This document shows positions 34,819 to 43,536 of a DNA stretch of 64,000 nucleotides, one piece after another; position 1 is the first letter of the stretch, and each line of letters starts with the position of its first letter. Source of the stretch: Streptomyces sp. SCSIO 75703 (lineage in GTDB: Bacteria; Actinomycetota; Actinomycetes; Streptomycetales; Streptomycetaceae); assembly GCF_036607905.1 (NCBI RefSeq), contig NZ_CP144555.1, forward strand, positions 6,200,001 to 6,264,000. Direction: 5' to 3'. Made by a program: the position numbers and the translations under genes. The notes under the pieces are model-generated. The model did not search any database. It was given only the letters and a program-made list of their open reading frames with translations, and was not told the DNA's origin.

Positions 34819-35736
34819 ATGCTGGAGATCGTGGTGAGGACGGAGAAGGACGAGCGGCGCGTCGGCGTGTCCGCCGAGGAACTGACTGCTCTGGTGGGGC
34901 GGATAGGCGGCTCCAAGGACCGGTTCCTGGTCCTGCAGCGGCTGCCCGACCTGCCGGACGTCTTCGCCCAGGTCTGGCACGCCTCGGGCGGCGACTACAC
35001 GCTGGAGCACCGGGACGGGGCCGTCGACCGGCACTTCCAGACCTCGGTCGGGCAGCCCGGCGCCGTGGCCGCGGCACTCGTCGGCTGGTCGCGGGGCGAG
35101 GAGGGCTGGGACGCCGGGCTCTCCTGGTCGCCGCTGGACCTGGGTCCCGTGCCGGAGGTGCCCCCGCTCGACCTCGCCGCGGAGGAACGGGCGGAGTTGG
35201 AGGGACGCCTGCGCGTGCTGCTGGCCGGAGGGTACGCGGACCGGGGCGAACTGTCCGAAATCGCTGAGGATTACCTCGTCGCCGGGGACCGCCGGCCCGT
35301 CTCGCCCGAGCAGGCACGGGCCCTGGCCGACCGGCTGTGGCTGGAGCGGGTCGCCGAGCAGGCCGGGTGGCGCGGCGAGACCGACCCGGAGCGGCTCACC
35401 CGTGCCTTCACCGGACTGGAGCGCGCGGGCATCACCGCCCGTGAGAACTTCACCTGCTGCCGCGGCTGCGGGCAGGCCGAGATCGGCGACGCGGGCGCGG
35501 GGGACGCCCGTGGCTTCGTCTACTTCCACGCGCAGGGCACGGACGCCGCCGCGTCCGGTCACGGCCTGACGCTCCACTACGGCGGTTTCGACGGTTCCGC
35601 CGACACCACCGCCGACGTCGGCCGCGAGGTCGTCGCGGCCCTGGAGGCGGCGGGGCTCCACCCCGCATGGGACGGGGACCCCGGCCGCGGCATCACCCTC
35701 ACCCGCCTGGACTGGCGGCGCCGCCTGGTCGGTTGA
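34819..35736 (+). CDS. DUF6891 domain protein
   Basis: A 305-residue cytosolic protein. The N-terminal third (1-95) has a compact fold with FLVLQRLPDLPDVFAQVWHASGGDY; the C-terminal part (about 195-305) begins NFTCCRGCGQAEIGD, with a Cys-Cys/Cys cluster, and continues with FVYFHAQGTDAA and LHYGGFDG. I match the latter to DUF6891 from memory; function is unknown. ATG 34819 lies 6 nt after CACAGT and has no Shine-Dalgarno site, so a leaderless mRNA is likely. Confidence 0.8.
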   Translation: MLEIVVRTEKDERRVGVSAEELTALVGRIGGSKDRFLVLQRLPDLPDVFAQVWHASGGDYTLEHRDGAVDRHFQTSVGQPGAVAAALVGWSRGEEGWDAGLSWSPLDLGPVPEVPPLDLAAEERAELEGRLRVLLAGGYADRGELSEIAEDYLVAGDRRPVSPEQARALADRLWLERVAEQAGWRGETDPERLTRAFTGLERAGITARENFTCCRGCGQAEIGDAGAGDARGFVYFHAQGTDAAASGHGLTLHYGGFDGSADTTADVGREVVAALEAAGLHPAWDGDPGRGITLTRLDWRRRLVG

Positions 35737-35896
35737 CGGGGGCGAGGGGGCCCGGTGACCGGGGAGGTCCGGTGACATGACCGGGTGACGTTCGCCCGAA
35801 CCGCTGCGCCGGGCGGACGGGCGGCCGGAGAATCGTCACGTCGGGATACCCCCGGGTGGTGAGGGGGTGCACTGCGAGGGCTGAGGAAGCGGCGCG

Positions 35897-36856
35897 ATGT
35901 CACACGGGAGCGGGGGAGGGGCGGGCACACCGCGCGGTGGACGCCGGCCACCGGCACCGCCGCGCAGGCCGCTCGCGCGACGCCTGCTCGACGCCCACCG
36001 GGGACGCGGCCTCGCCGACTGGGGCATCCTCGTCGGCATGTACTCGACGCTGATCCTGGGCGTCCTCGCGGTCCTCATGAACATGCGCGCCGTCTCCATG
36101 TCGGAGGAGGCGGACCGGCGGGCCGAGGAGGCCCACCGGATCGAGGAGGAGGACGGGAGGCCCCGGACGGGGCCGGAGGCGGTCGAGGTGACCGCGGCCC
36201 TCCGGGGCGGCCTCGCCGGCACCTCGGCGCGGGGACACGGATCCCCCGTGCCGGAGGACGACCTGCGGGGCGTCCACGTCGAGGTGACCGTACGGAACCC
36301 CGCCGCCGTTCCCGCCGTCCTGTCCCGGGCGACACTGACCTTCCGCCGCTCCGGTCACCTGGAGCCCTGCCACCGGCGGGGCGGCGGGCTCGTTTGGCGG
36401 GTGCGGTACGCGTTCACCGTCCCGGACGACCGGCCGACGGCCGGGGACGGGCGGACCCACACGACGCCGTTCAGCCTCTCCGCCGCGCTGTCCCGGCGGA
36501 TCCCGCCGAAGTCCCACGAGAAGGTCACGCTCACCGTCGGCCCGGAGAGCGCCCGCGAGGGGGACGGGCCCTGGTACGGCGTGTTCGACCTCGTCCTCGA
36601 GCACGAGGGACGCAAGGAACCGGGGATCGGCCCCGTGGCGGTGATCGACGCCGGCGCCGGCGCCGGCTCCGCCTTCCGTCCCGACGGCGAGGGCTGGTAC
36701 ATCGAGCCCGAGGACGTCGCGGGCTGCACCGCGCGCAACGCCGCGCTGGTCGCGGAGGTGATGCGCACCCCGGGGCTCACGGCCTCCGAGGAGTTCGCGG
36801 CCCTGGACCGGGAGCTGAAGCGCCGGCGCGTCGGGTCACCGGCGGACCACCACTGA
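35897..36856 (+). CDS. Membrane-anchored hypothetical protein
   Basis: A 319-residue protein not assigned to a family. After a basic, Pro-rich N-terminus (1-38), one hydrophobic helix (about 42-62, DWGILVGMYSTLILGVLAVLM) is followed by a charged coiled-coil-like stretch (SMSEEADRRAEEAHRIEEE). The rest is a beta-rich domain, with VHVEVTVRNPAAVPAVLSRATLTF resembling an Ig-like or DUF-type fold, and ends in a helical tail. ATG 35897 is preceded by GAGGAAG. It is probably a membrane protein with its large domain in the cytoplasm, judged by the basic N-terminus. Confidence 0.7.
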   Translation: MSHGSGGGAGTPRGGRRPPAPPRRPLARRLLDAHRGRGLADWGILVGMYSTLILGVLAVLMNMRAVSMSEEADRRAEEAHRIEEEDGRPRTGPEAVEVTAALRGGLAGTSARGHGSPVPEDDLRGVHVEVTVRNPAAVPAVLSRATLTFRRSGHLEPCHRRGGGLVWRVRYAFTVPDDRPTAGDGRTHTTPFSLSAALSRRIPPKSHEKVTLTVGPESAREGDGPWYGVFDLVLEHEGRKEPGIGPVAVIDAGAGAGSAFRPDGEGWYIEPEDVAGCTARNAALVAEVMRTPGLTASEEFAALDRELKRRRVGSPADHH

Positions 36857-36952
36857 CACCCCGGGCCGGCGGTCCTCCCCGGTAACGCCCCGTCCCGCGC
36901 CGGGCGTGCCCCGCGCCACGACCGTGCCCCGTCCCGCCCACGCCCGGAACGG

Positions 36953-36994
36953 CCGGCGGGCCGCCGGCTCCGTGGGGGAGCGGCGGCCCGCCGG
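36953..36994. terminator. Bidirectional terminator
   Basis: CCGGCGGGCCGCCG (36953-36966) pairs perfectly with 36981-36994 across a 14-nt loop, between the convergent membrane-protein and copper ATPase genes. Confidence 0.7.
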
Positions 36995-37008
36995 ATGGTG
37001 ACAGGGGG

Positions 37009-39297
37009 TCAGCTCGTCGGCCGGAAGGCGCGCAGCCGCAGCGAGTTGCCGACGACGAACACCGACGAGAACGCCATCGCCGCACCCGCGATCATCGGGT
37101 TGAGCAGGCCCGCCGCGGCGAGCGGCAGCGCCGCCACGTTGTAGGCGAAGGCCCAGAAGAGGTTCGACCGGATGATGCCGAGCGTCCGGCGGGCCAGCCG
37201 GATGGCGTCCGGGACGGCCCGCAGGTCCCCGCGCACCAGGGTGAGGTCGCCCGCCTCCATCGCGGCGTCGGTACCGGTGCCCATGGCCAGTCCCAGGTCG
37301 GCCTGGGCCAGCGCGGCGGCGTCGTTGACCCCGTCCCCGACCATCGCCACCGAACGGCCCTCGCCCTGGAGGCGCCGCACGACGTCGGCCTTCTCCTCCG
37401 GCAGCACCTCGGCGATGACGTGCTCGGCGTCGATGCCGACCTCGCGGGCGACGGCGTCGGCCACCGCCCTGTTGTCGCCGGTCAGCAGGATCGGGGTGAG
37501 ACCGAGGGCACGCAGCCGGGTGATCGCCTCCGGGCTGCCGTCCTTCACCGCGTCGGCCACCTCCAGCACCGCGCGGGCCGCACCGTCCCAGGCGACGGCG
37601 ATCGCGGTGCGGCCGGCGGCCTGCGCCCCGGCCATGGCCCGGCCCAGCTCCGCCGGGAGGACGATGCCCCCGTCCCGGCCTCCGGACGTCTCGGCGGTGA
37701 GCAGCCGCTCCCGGCCGACGAGGACGGCGTGCCCGTCGACCACGCCCCGCACCCCGAGCCCGGGGACGTTGGCGAAATCGGCCGGCGTCGGCAGGCCGCC
37801 CAGCTTCTCCAGCGCCCGGTCGGCGACCGCGCGGGCGATCGGGTGCTCGGAGGAGTGCTCCAGCGCGCCCGCCAGCCGCAGCACCTCGTCCTCGGGGACA
37901 CCGTCGGCGGTGTGCACGGCGAGCAGCGTCATGCGGCCGGTGGTGACGGTGCCGGTCTTGTCGAGGACCACGGTGTCGGCCTTGCGCGTGGACTCCAGGA
38001 CCTCCGGGCCCTTGATGAGGATGCCGAGCTGGGCGCCGCGGCCGGTGCCGACCATCAGCGCGGTCGGTGTGGCGAGCCCGAGGGCGCAGGGGCAGGCGAT
38101 GATCAGGACGGCCACGGCGGCCGTGAACGCGGCGGCCACTCCGGCGCCCGTGACGAGCCAGTAGCCGAGCGTCGCCAGCGAGAGGACGATGACGGCCGGG
38201 ACGAAGACTCCCGAGACCCGGTCGGCGAGCCGCTGCGCGGCGGCCTTGCCGTTCTGTGCGTCCTCGACCAGCTTCGCCATCCGGGCGAGCTGTGTGTCCG
38301 CGCCGACCCGGGTCGCCTCGACGACCAGCCGGCCGCCGGCGTTGAGCGTCGCGCCCGTCACGTCGTCGCCGACGCCGACCTCCACCGGCACGGACTCGCC
38401 GGTGAGCATGGAGACGTCCACCGCGGAGGACCCCTCGACGACCGTGCCGTCGGTGGCGATCTTCTCGCCGGGGCGGACGAGGAAGCGGTCGCCGGGGGCG
38501 AGGTCGGCGGTGGGCACCGTCCGCTGACCGCCGTCGGGGAGCAGCAGCGTCACGTCCTTGGCGCCCAGTTCCAGCAGGGCCTTCAGCGCGGCGCCCGCGC
38601 TGCGCTTGGAGCGCGCCTCGATGTAGCGGCCGGCGAGGACGAACGCGGTGATGCCCGCCGCGGCCTCCAGGTAGATGTTCCCGGAGGCGTCGCCGCGCGC
38701 GATGGTCAGGTCGAACGGGTGGGTCATGCCCGGCATGCCCGCCGTGCCGAGGAACAGCGCCCACAGCGACCACAGGAACGCCGCCGAGGTGCCGAGCGAG
38801 ACGAGGGTGTCCATGGTGGCCGCGCCGTGCCGGGCGTTGGTGAGGGCGGCCTTGTGGAAGGGCCAGGCGGCGTACGTCACCACGGGCGCGGCCAGTGTCA
38901 GCGACAGCCACTGCCAGTGGGTGAACTGGAGCGCCGGGACCATCGCCATGAGGACGACCGGGGTGGCCAGCAGGGCCGCCGTGATCAGGCGGTGGCGGAG
39001 CGGACGCAGGTCGTCGGGCTCGCCGGTGCCCTGCTCCGTGTCCTTCGCGGGGCCGCCGCGGACGGGCCCGGGTTCGCGCGCGGTGTAGCCGGTCGCCTCG
39101 ACCGTGGCGATCAGGTCCGGTACGGAGACGTCGCCGGTGTAGCTGATCCACGCCTTCTCGGTGGCGTAGTTGACGGTGGCGGTGACGCCGTCCATGCGGT
39201 TGAGCTTCTTCTCGACGCGCGCGGCGCAGGAGGCGCAGGTCATACCGCCGATGGCGAGTTCCGCCTCGGCGGGTGCGTCGGTCGTCCTGGTGGTCAT
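37009..39297 (-). CDS. copA: Copper-translocating P1B-type ATPase
   Basis: A 762-residue heavy-metal ATPase. One N-terminal metal-binding domain has GGMTCASC (18-24). Eight transmembrane helices follow, with the Cu+ motif CPC (near residue 400) in ACPCALGLATP, the phosphorylated Asp of DKTGT (near 447), SEHPIA for nucleotide binding (near 484) and GDGVNDAAAL (near 654). It exports Cu+ from the cytoplasm. ATG 39297 has GGGAG 6 nt upstream. Two CsoR-like sites 18-65 bp upstream show copper-induced control; neither csoR nor a CopZ chaperone gene is beside it. Confidence 0.95.
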   Translation of the reverse strand: MTTRTTDAPAEAELAIGGMTCASCAARVEKKLNRMDGVTATVNYATEKAWISYTGDVSVPDLIATVEATGYTAREPGPVRGGPAKDTEQGTGEPDDLRPLRHRLITAALLATPVVLMAMVPALQFTHWQWLSLTLAAPVVTYAAWPFHKAALTNARHGAATMDTLVSLGTSAAFLWSLWALFLGTAGMPGMTHPFDLTIARGDASGNIYLEAAAGITAFVLAGRYIEARSKRSAGAALKALLELGAKDVTLLLPDGGQRTVPTADLAPGDRFLVRPGEKIATDGTVVEGSSAVDVSMLTGESVPVEVGVGDDVTGATLNAGGRLVVEATRVGADTQLARMAKLVEDAQNGKAAAQRLADRVSGVFVPAVIVLSLATLGYWLVTGAGVAAAFTAAVAVLIIACPCALGLATPTALMVGTGRGAQLGILIKGPEVLESTRKADTVVLDKTGTVTTGRMTLLAVHTADGVPEDEVLRLAGALEHSSEHPIARAVADRALEKLGGLPTPADFANVPGLGVRGVVDGHAVLVGRERLLTAETSGGRDGGIVLPAELGRAMAGAQAAGRTAIAVAWDGAARAVLEVADAVKDGSPEAITRLRALGLTPILLTGDNRAVADAVAREVGIDAEHVIAEVLPEEKADVVRRLQGEGRSVAMVGDGVNDAAALAQADLGLAMGTGTDAAMEAGDLTLVRGDLRAVPDAIRLARRTLGIIRSNLFWAFAYNVAALPLAAAGLLNPMIAGAAMAFSSVFVVGNSLRLRAFRPTS

Positions 39298-39314
39298 CGA
39301 TGCTCCCGCGATAG

Positions 39315-39331
39315 ATACCGGGTGGGGGTAT
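39315..39331. promoter_or_regulatory. CsoR-like operator, proximal
   Basis: ATACCGGGTGGGGGTAT: ATACC and GGTAT arms around a G-rich centre, same 17-bp length and pseudo-symmetry as the better site 31 bp away. Confidence 0.5.
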
Positions 39332-39345
39332 ATGGTCCCTCCTGT

Positions 39346-39362
39346 ATACCCCCAAGGGGTAT
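39346..39362. promoter_or_regulatory. CsoR-like operator, distal
   Basis: ATACCCC-CAA-GGGGTAT, a perfect 7-bp inverted repeat of the kind bound by the Cu(I) sensor CsoR (consensus TACCCC...GGGGTA). The remaining gap up to 39666 shows no gene. Confidence 0.75.
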
Positions 39363-39666
39363 CTGATGCAAGCGGTCCGGCGATACCCGGGGGCTGGTCG
39401 GGGGGTCGGGCGCGGGGCGGCCGGTGCCCGGCCGAGGTGGACGGCGCGCGGCCGTCCCGGCCACGGGGGAGTGATCGGTGCGCCGTCCGGTGCCGTCCGG
39501 TGGGTGGCGGCGCGCCCGCCGGAACCGGCCGGAACCAGTCGGTGAGGCACCCGTGCGGCCTGCGGGGCGCACGGGGTGGTGTGTGGGGGGCGGTGGGGCG
39601 GATCGGGGCAGGGTGTGAGGCGGGCGGGGCGGTCGGAGGGCCGTGCGGCGGCGGCGGCCGTCGGGG

Positions 39667-40446
39667 TCAGACGGTGAGGACCCCGACCCCCGCCTCCTCG
39701 AAGCGGCGGACCGTCTCCGGGTCCGCCGACTGGTCCGTGACCAACGTGTCCACGGCCTCGGCCGCGCAGATCCGGGCGAACGCCCGTCGGCCGAGCTTGC
39801 TGGAGTCCGCCGCCACCACCACGCGCTCCGCGCGCTCGCACAGCAGCCGGTTGATCGCGGCCTCCGCCTCGTCGTGGGCGGCGGCGCCGTGCGTCACGTC
39901 GAAGGCCACCACCCCGAGGACCGCCACGTCCACCGTGATCTGCCCCAGCACCCCGTCCGCGAGCGGTCCGATCAGCTCGTACGACTGCGCCCGCGCCACG
40001 CCGCCGGTCACCACGATCTTGAACTGCGGGCGCACGGCCAGTTCGTTGGCGATGTTCAGCGCGTTGGTGACGACCGTCAGCGCCGGTGTGGCCGAGGCCA
40101 GGTCGGTGCGCTCCGCCAGCGCCCGCGCCACCTCGGTCGTGGTCGTGCCACCCGTCAGGCCCACCGCCTCGCCGGGTGCCACCAGGCCTGCCACCGCGCG
40201 CGCGACCCGCTGCTTCTCCGTGGCGTGCCGTGCCACCTTGTACCGCAACGGCAGTTCGTACGAGACGCCGTGGACGACCGCGCCGCCGCGCGTGCGCACG
40301 AGCATCTGCTGTTCGGCGAGCCGGTCGAAGTCGCGGCGGATCGTCGCCGCCGACACCGCCAGCTCCGTCGCCGCCTCCTCGACGTCCAGCCGGCCGCGCT
40401 CCACGAGCAGTTCCAGCAGCGACTTCCAGCGGGCGTCGCGCGACAT
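39667..40446 (-). CDS. DeoR family transcriptional regulator
   Basis: A 259-residue sugar-phosphate-responsive repressor. The DeoR helix-turn-helix is at about 6-56: LLELLVERGRLDVEEAATELAVSAATIRRDFDRL, then LVRTRGGAV. The C-terminal sensor domain has GLTGGTTTTEVARAL, TVVTNALNIANEL and VVVAADSSKLG. GGAGG precedes ATG 40446 at good spacing. It is divergent from an SIS-aldolase gene pair, with tandem 10-bp repeats between the two, and most likely represses these genes until a phosphorylated sugar appears. Confidence 0.9.
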   Translation of the reverse strand: MSRDARWKSLLELLVERGRLDVEEAATELAVSAATIRRDFDRLAEQQMLVRTRGGAVVHGVSYELPLRYKVARHATEKQRVARAVAGLVAPGEAVGLTGGTTTTEVARALAERTDLASATPALTVVTNALNIANELAVRPQFKIVVTGGVARAQSYELIGPLADGVLGQITVDVAVLGVVAFDVTHGAAAHDEAEAAINRLLCERAERVVVAADSSKLGRRAFARICAAEAVDTLVTDQSADPETVRRFEEAGVGVLTV

Positions 40447-40504
40447 GGCGCCTCCGTTCCTCGATCACCGCCGACCCTAGCCCACCGGCCGGATTCCGCC
40501 CGGA

Positions 40505-40537
40505 TGATTGAAGTTGATCGAAGTGGGGGAGTATCGT
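40505..40537. promoter_or_regulatory. DeoR operator and SIS-gene promoter
   Basis: TGATTGAAGT (40505-40514) and TGATCGAAGT (40515-40524) are adjacent direct repeats, one helical turn apart. They overlap a TTGAAG -35 (40508-40513), which has TATCGT (40532-40537) as -10 after 18 bp. Confidence 0.6.
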
Positions 40538-40571
40538 GCAAGAACAGTCACATCAGGGGAGGGGTGTCGGC

Positions 40572-41453
40572 ATGTCCCATGTCGAGAACGAGCTGCGCAG
40601 CCAGCCCGAGTGCTGGACCCGCGCGGCCCGGGAAGCGGACCGGCACGCGGCGGTCCTGCCGGCCCGTGGTGAGCGGGTGGCGATCGTCGGCTGCGGCACC
40701 TCGTACTACATGGCGCTCGCGGCGGCGGCCCTGCGCGAGGGCGCCGGGCAGGGCGAGACCGACGCCTTCCCCGCCTCCGAGTTCCCCCGCGCCCGCGCCT
40801 ACGACCGGATCGTCGCCCTCACCCGCTCCGGCACCACCACCGAAGTCCTCGACCTGCTCGGCGCGTTGAAGGGCCGCACCCGCTCCGTCGCCCTCACCGC
40901 CGACCCCGATACCCCCGTCACGGCCGTCGCCGACCACGTCGTCCCGCTCGGCTGGGCCGACGAGCGCTCCGTCGTCCAGACCCGGTTCGCCACCACCGCC
41001 CTGACCCTGCTCCGCGCCCACCTCGGCCTGCACACCGACACCGTCGTCGCCGACGCGCGCACCGCCCTCGCCACCGACCTGCCCGAAGGGCTCGCCGCCC
41101 GCACCCAGTTCACCTTCCTCGGCCGCGGCTGGACGGTCGGCCTCGCCCACGAGGCCGCGCTCAAGATGCGCGAGGCGTCCCTGTCCTGGACCGAGGCGTA
41201 CCCGGCGATGGAGTACCGGCACGGCCCCATCAGCGTCTCCACCGGCACCACGGCCACCTGGATGTTCGGCGAGGCCCCCGAAGGACTCGCCGCCCAGGTC
41301 CGCGCCACCGGTGCCGCCTGGCTGCCCGCCACCCTCGACCCGCTCGCCGAACTGGTCCGCGCCCAGCGGCTCGCCGTCGCCGTGGCCGCCGCCCGGGGCC
41401 TCGACCCCGACCGGCCCCGCCACCTCACCCGCTCGGTGATCCTCGCCCCCTGA
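40572..41453 (+). CDS. SIS domain sugar-phosphate isomerase/deaminase-like protein
   Basis: A 293-residue protein with two SIS subdomains, as in the isomerase half of glucosamine-6-phosphate synthase and AgaS. VAIVGCGTSYYMALAAA (36-52) and ALTRSGTTTEVLDLL bind sugar phosphate; FLGRGWTVGLAHEAALKMREAS and EYRHGPISV are the second-half motifs with the catalytic Glu and His. It probably deaminates or isomerises an amino-sugar phosphate. ATG 40572 follows GGGGAGGGG. It forms an operon with the class II aldolase (19-bp gap) under the divergent DeoR. Confidence 0.87.
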   Translation: MSHVENELRSQPECWTRAAREADRHAAVLPARGERVAIVGCGTSYYMALAAAALREGAGQGETDAFPASEFPRARAYDRIVALTRSGTTTEVLDLLGALKGRTRSVALTADPDTPVTAVADHVVPLGWADERSVVQTRFATTALTLLRAHLGLHTDTVVADARTALATDLPEGLAARTQFTFLGRGWTVGLAHEAALKMREASLSWTEAYPAMEYRHGPISVSTGTTATWMFGEAPEGLAAQVRATGAAWLPATLDPLAELVRAQRLAVAVAAARGLDPDRPRHLTRSVILAP

Positions 41454-41472
41454 CGCCCGCCAAGGAGAGGCC

Positions 41473-42333
41473 GTGCCCCTCGTCACCACCGGCGAGCTGA
41501 CCGCGCGGGCCGCCGCGGCCCGCTCCGCCGTCGCCGCCTTCAACGTCGTCACCCTGGAACACATCGAGGCGGTCGTCGCCGGTGCCGAGGCCGCCCGCTC
41601 ACCCGTCGTCCTCCAGGTCAGCGAGAACGCCGTCCGCTACCGCTACGGCCGCCTGCTGCCGCTCGCCCGCGCGGCCGTAGCCGCCGCCGAGGCCGCCGGC
41701 GTCCCCGTCGCCCTCCACCTCGACCACGTCCGCAGCGACGCCCTGCTGCGCCAGGCCCCCGAGGCCGGGTTCGGCTCCGTCATGTACGACGCCTCCCGCC
41801 TGCCCTACGCGGAGAACGTGGCGGCCACCCGCGCCGCCGCCGACTGGGCCCACGCCCACGGTCTCTGGATCGAGGCCGAACTCGGCGAGGTCGGCGGCAA
41901 GGACGGCGAACCACCGCTCGGCGCCCACGCGCCCGGCGCCCGCACCGACCCCGCCGAGGCCCGCGCCTTCGTCGCCGCGTCCGGAGTGGACGCCCTCGCG
42001 GTCGCCGTCGGCAGCGTCCACGCCATGACCACCCGCACCGCCGCCCTCGACCACGCCCTGCTCGGGGAGGTCGCCGACGCCGTCCCCGTACCCCTGGTCC
42101 TGCACGGCTCCTCCGGACTGCCCGACGACCAGCTCGCCGCGGCGGTCGCGGGCGGCATCGCCAAGGTCAACGTCGGCACCGCCCTCAACGTCGCCATGAC
42201 CGGCGCGATACGGGAGTTCCTCGCCGCGCACCCCGAGGCCGTCGACTCGCGCCGCTACCTGACGGTGGGCCGCGAGGCCATGGCCCGCACGGTCACGGAC
42301 CTCATCGCGGTCGTCGCCCGCCCGGCTCCCTGA
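41473..42333 (+). CDS. Class II fructose/tagatose-bisphosphate aldolase family protein
   Basis: A 286-residue zinc-dependent aldolase. The barrel shows SAVAAFNVVTLE (18-29), the HLDH motif with the first zinc His and catalytic Asp (82-85), GSVHAM with the second His, LVLHGSSG with the third His, and KVNVGTALN for phosphate binding. It would cleave a ketose bisphosphate (fructose, tagatose or similar) to dihydroxyacetone phosphate and an aldehyde. GTG 41473 has AAGGAGAGG 2-10 nt upstream. No sugar-phosphate kinase is in the operon, so its 1,6-bisphosphate substrate must be formed elsewhere. The 3' end overlaps the next gene by 32 bp. Confidence 0.88.
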   Translation: MPLVTTGELTARAAAARSAVAAFNVVTLEHIEAVVAGAEAARSPVVLQVSENAVRYRYGRLLPLARAAVAAAEAAGVPVALHLDHVRSDALLRQAPEAGFGSVMYDASRLPYAENVAATRAAADWAHAHGLWIEAELGEVGGKDGEPPLGAHAPGARTDPAEARAFVAASGVDALAVAVGSVHAMTTRTAALDHALLGEVADAVPVPLVLHGSSGLPDDQLAAAVAGGIAKVNVGTALNVAMTGAIREFLAAHPEAVDSRRYLTVGREAMARTVTDLIAVVARPAP

Positions 42334-43474
42334 CCGCCTTCAGCACGACGAACTTCGGGTCGCTCGCCACCACGCGGCTGTTGCCGAACACCCGCCGCAG
42401 CTTCACGTGGTAGCCGAGGTGGCGGTTGCCGACCACCCACAGCTCGCCGCCGGGCCGCAGCACCCGCCGCGCCCCGGTGAACATCCGCCACGCCGTGGCG
42501 TCGGTCGTCGCCTGGTGGGAGTGGAAGGGCGGGTTGTTCAGCACCAGGTCCGCACTGCCGTCCGGCACGCCGGACAGCCCGTCGCCCACCCGGAACTCCG
42601 CGCGCCCCGGCGCCCCGTTCGCCGCGTACGTCGCCTCCGCCGAAGCCACCGCCTGGAACGACTCGTCGGTGAACAGCACCTCGGCGTCCGGATCGGCCAG
42701 CGCCACGGCCGTGCCGACCACGCCGTTGCCGCAGCCGAGGTCCACCACCCGCCGGCCCCCCGCCCGCGGCAGGTGCCCGAGGAAGAACCGGGTGCCGATG
42801 TCGAGCCGGTCGGCGCAGAACACGCCCGCGTGGTTGACCACCTCCCCGCCGGACAGCGCGCCGAGGCCCCCGGGCAGCCGGTAGGCCAGCGGCCACGGAC
42901 CGGCGGGCCGCTCCAGCGCGGGGTCGGGCGTGCACAGGACGAGCCGCGCCTTCCTCTCGGCGAGCGAGGTCCGGGTCGGCCCGACGATCCGCTCGAAGAG
43001 CCGCAGCGTCGAGGTGTGGATCTCCTTGACCATGCCCGTGCCCACCACCACCGACTCCGCGTGCAGTGACGGCGCCAGCCGCAGCAACTGGTCCTCCAGC
43101 AGCGCCAGGCTCTTGGGGATCCGCACCAGCAGCACGTCGATCCGCTCCGGCGGCGCGTCCCGCGTGCTCAGCAGCCGGGACGGCACGGGCTCGACGCCGT
43201 TGCGCAGGAGGTTGGCCCGGGTCGCCTCCCGGGTGAGGAAGGAATCGGTGATCTGCACCGGCCCGTACCCCGACAGCGCCGTCGTCAGCGCCCCCCAGCG
43301 GTCGCCGAGCACCACGACCGTGCCCGCCGGCGGGACGTCCAGGCCGGCGAGGTGGCGCAGCAGGTACTCGTCGGAGGCGTCGAAGGCGCGCAGCCGCTCG
43401 CGCGGGTCCTCGGGGAAGCGGGCCAGCCGGTGCTCGCCCCAGGGGGAGGTCAGGACGTCGGTACGGTCGTTCAT
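42302..43474 (-). CDS. RlmG/RsmC-like class I methyltransferase
   Basis: A 390-residue SAM-dependent methyltransferase with the two-lobed layout of the 23S rRNA m2G1835 methyltransferase RlmG. The N-terminal half is a degenerate copy (TVVVLGDRWGALTTALSGY); the C-terminal half has the SAM loop VVDLGCGNGVVG (about 242-253) and the catalytic NPPF tetrad in LVLNNPPFHSHQ (near 311), a mark of guanine-N2 or adenine-N6 methylation. ATG 43474 lies 9 nt after TAGCCT and lacks a ribosome site. It is convergent with the aldolase gene and overlaps its end. Confidence 0.87.
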   Translation of the reverse strand: MNDRTDVLTSPWGEHRLARFPEDPRERLRAFDASDEYLLRHLAGLDVPPAGTVVVLGDRWGALTTALSGYGPVQITDSFLTREATRANLLRNGVEPVPSRLLSTRDAPPERIDVLLVRIPKSLALLEDQLLRLAPSLHAESVVVGTGMVKEIHTSTLRLFERIVGPTRTSLAERKARLVLCTPDPALERPAGPWPLAYRLPGGLGALSGGEVVNHAGVFCADRLDIGTRFFLGHLPRAGGRRVVDLGCGNGVVGTAVALADPDAEVLFTDESFQAVASAEATYAANGAPGRAEFRVGDGLSGVPDGSADLVLNNPPFHSHQATTDATAWRMFTGARRVLRPGGELWVVGNRHLGYHVKLRRVFGNSRVVASDPKFVVLKAVREPGGRRPR

Positions 43475-43536
43475 GGTGCGACCAGGCTAGCCGAGCCGCG
43501 GAGCGCCCCCGCCGGGCGCGGAGGCAGGATGGAGGG

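Noticed and set aside
36836..40468. A 1210-codon minus-strand frame over copA and DeoR
   Set aside because: It is a frame-shifted shadow of copA; the real frames show all motifs.
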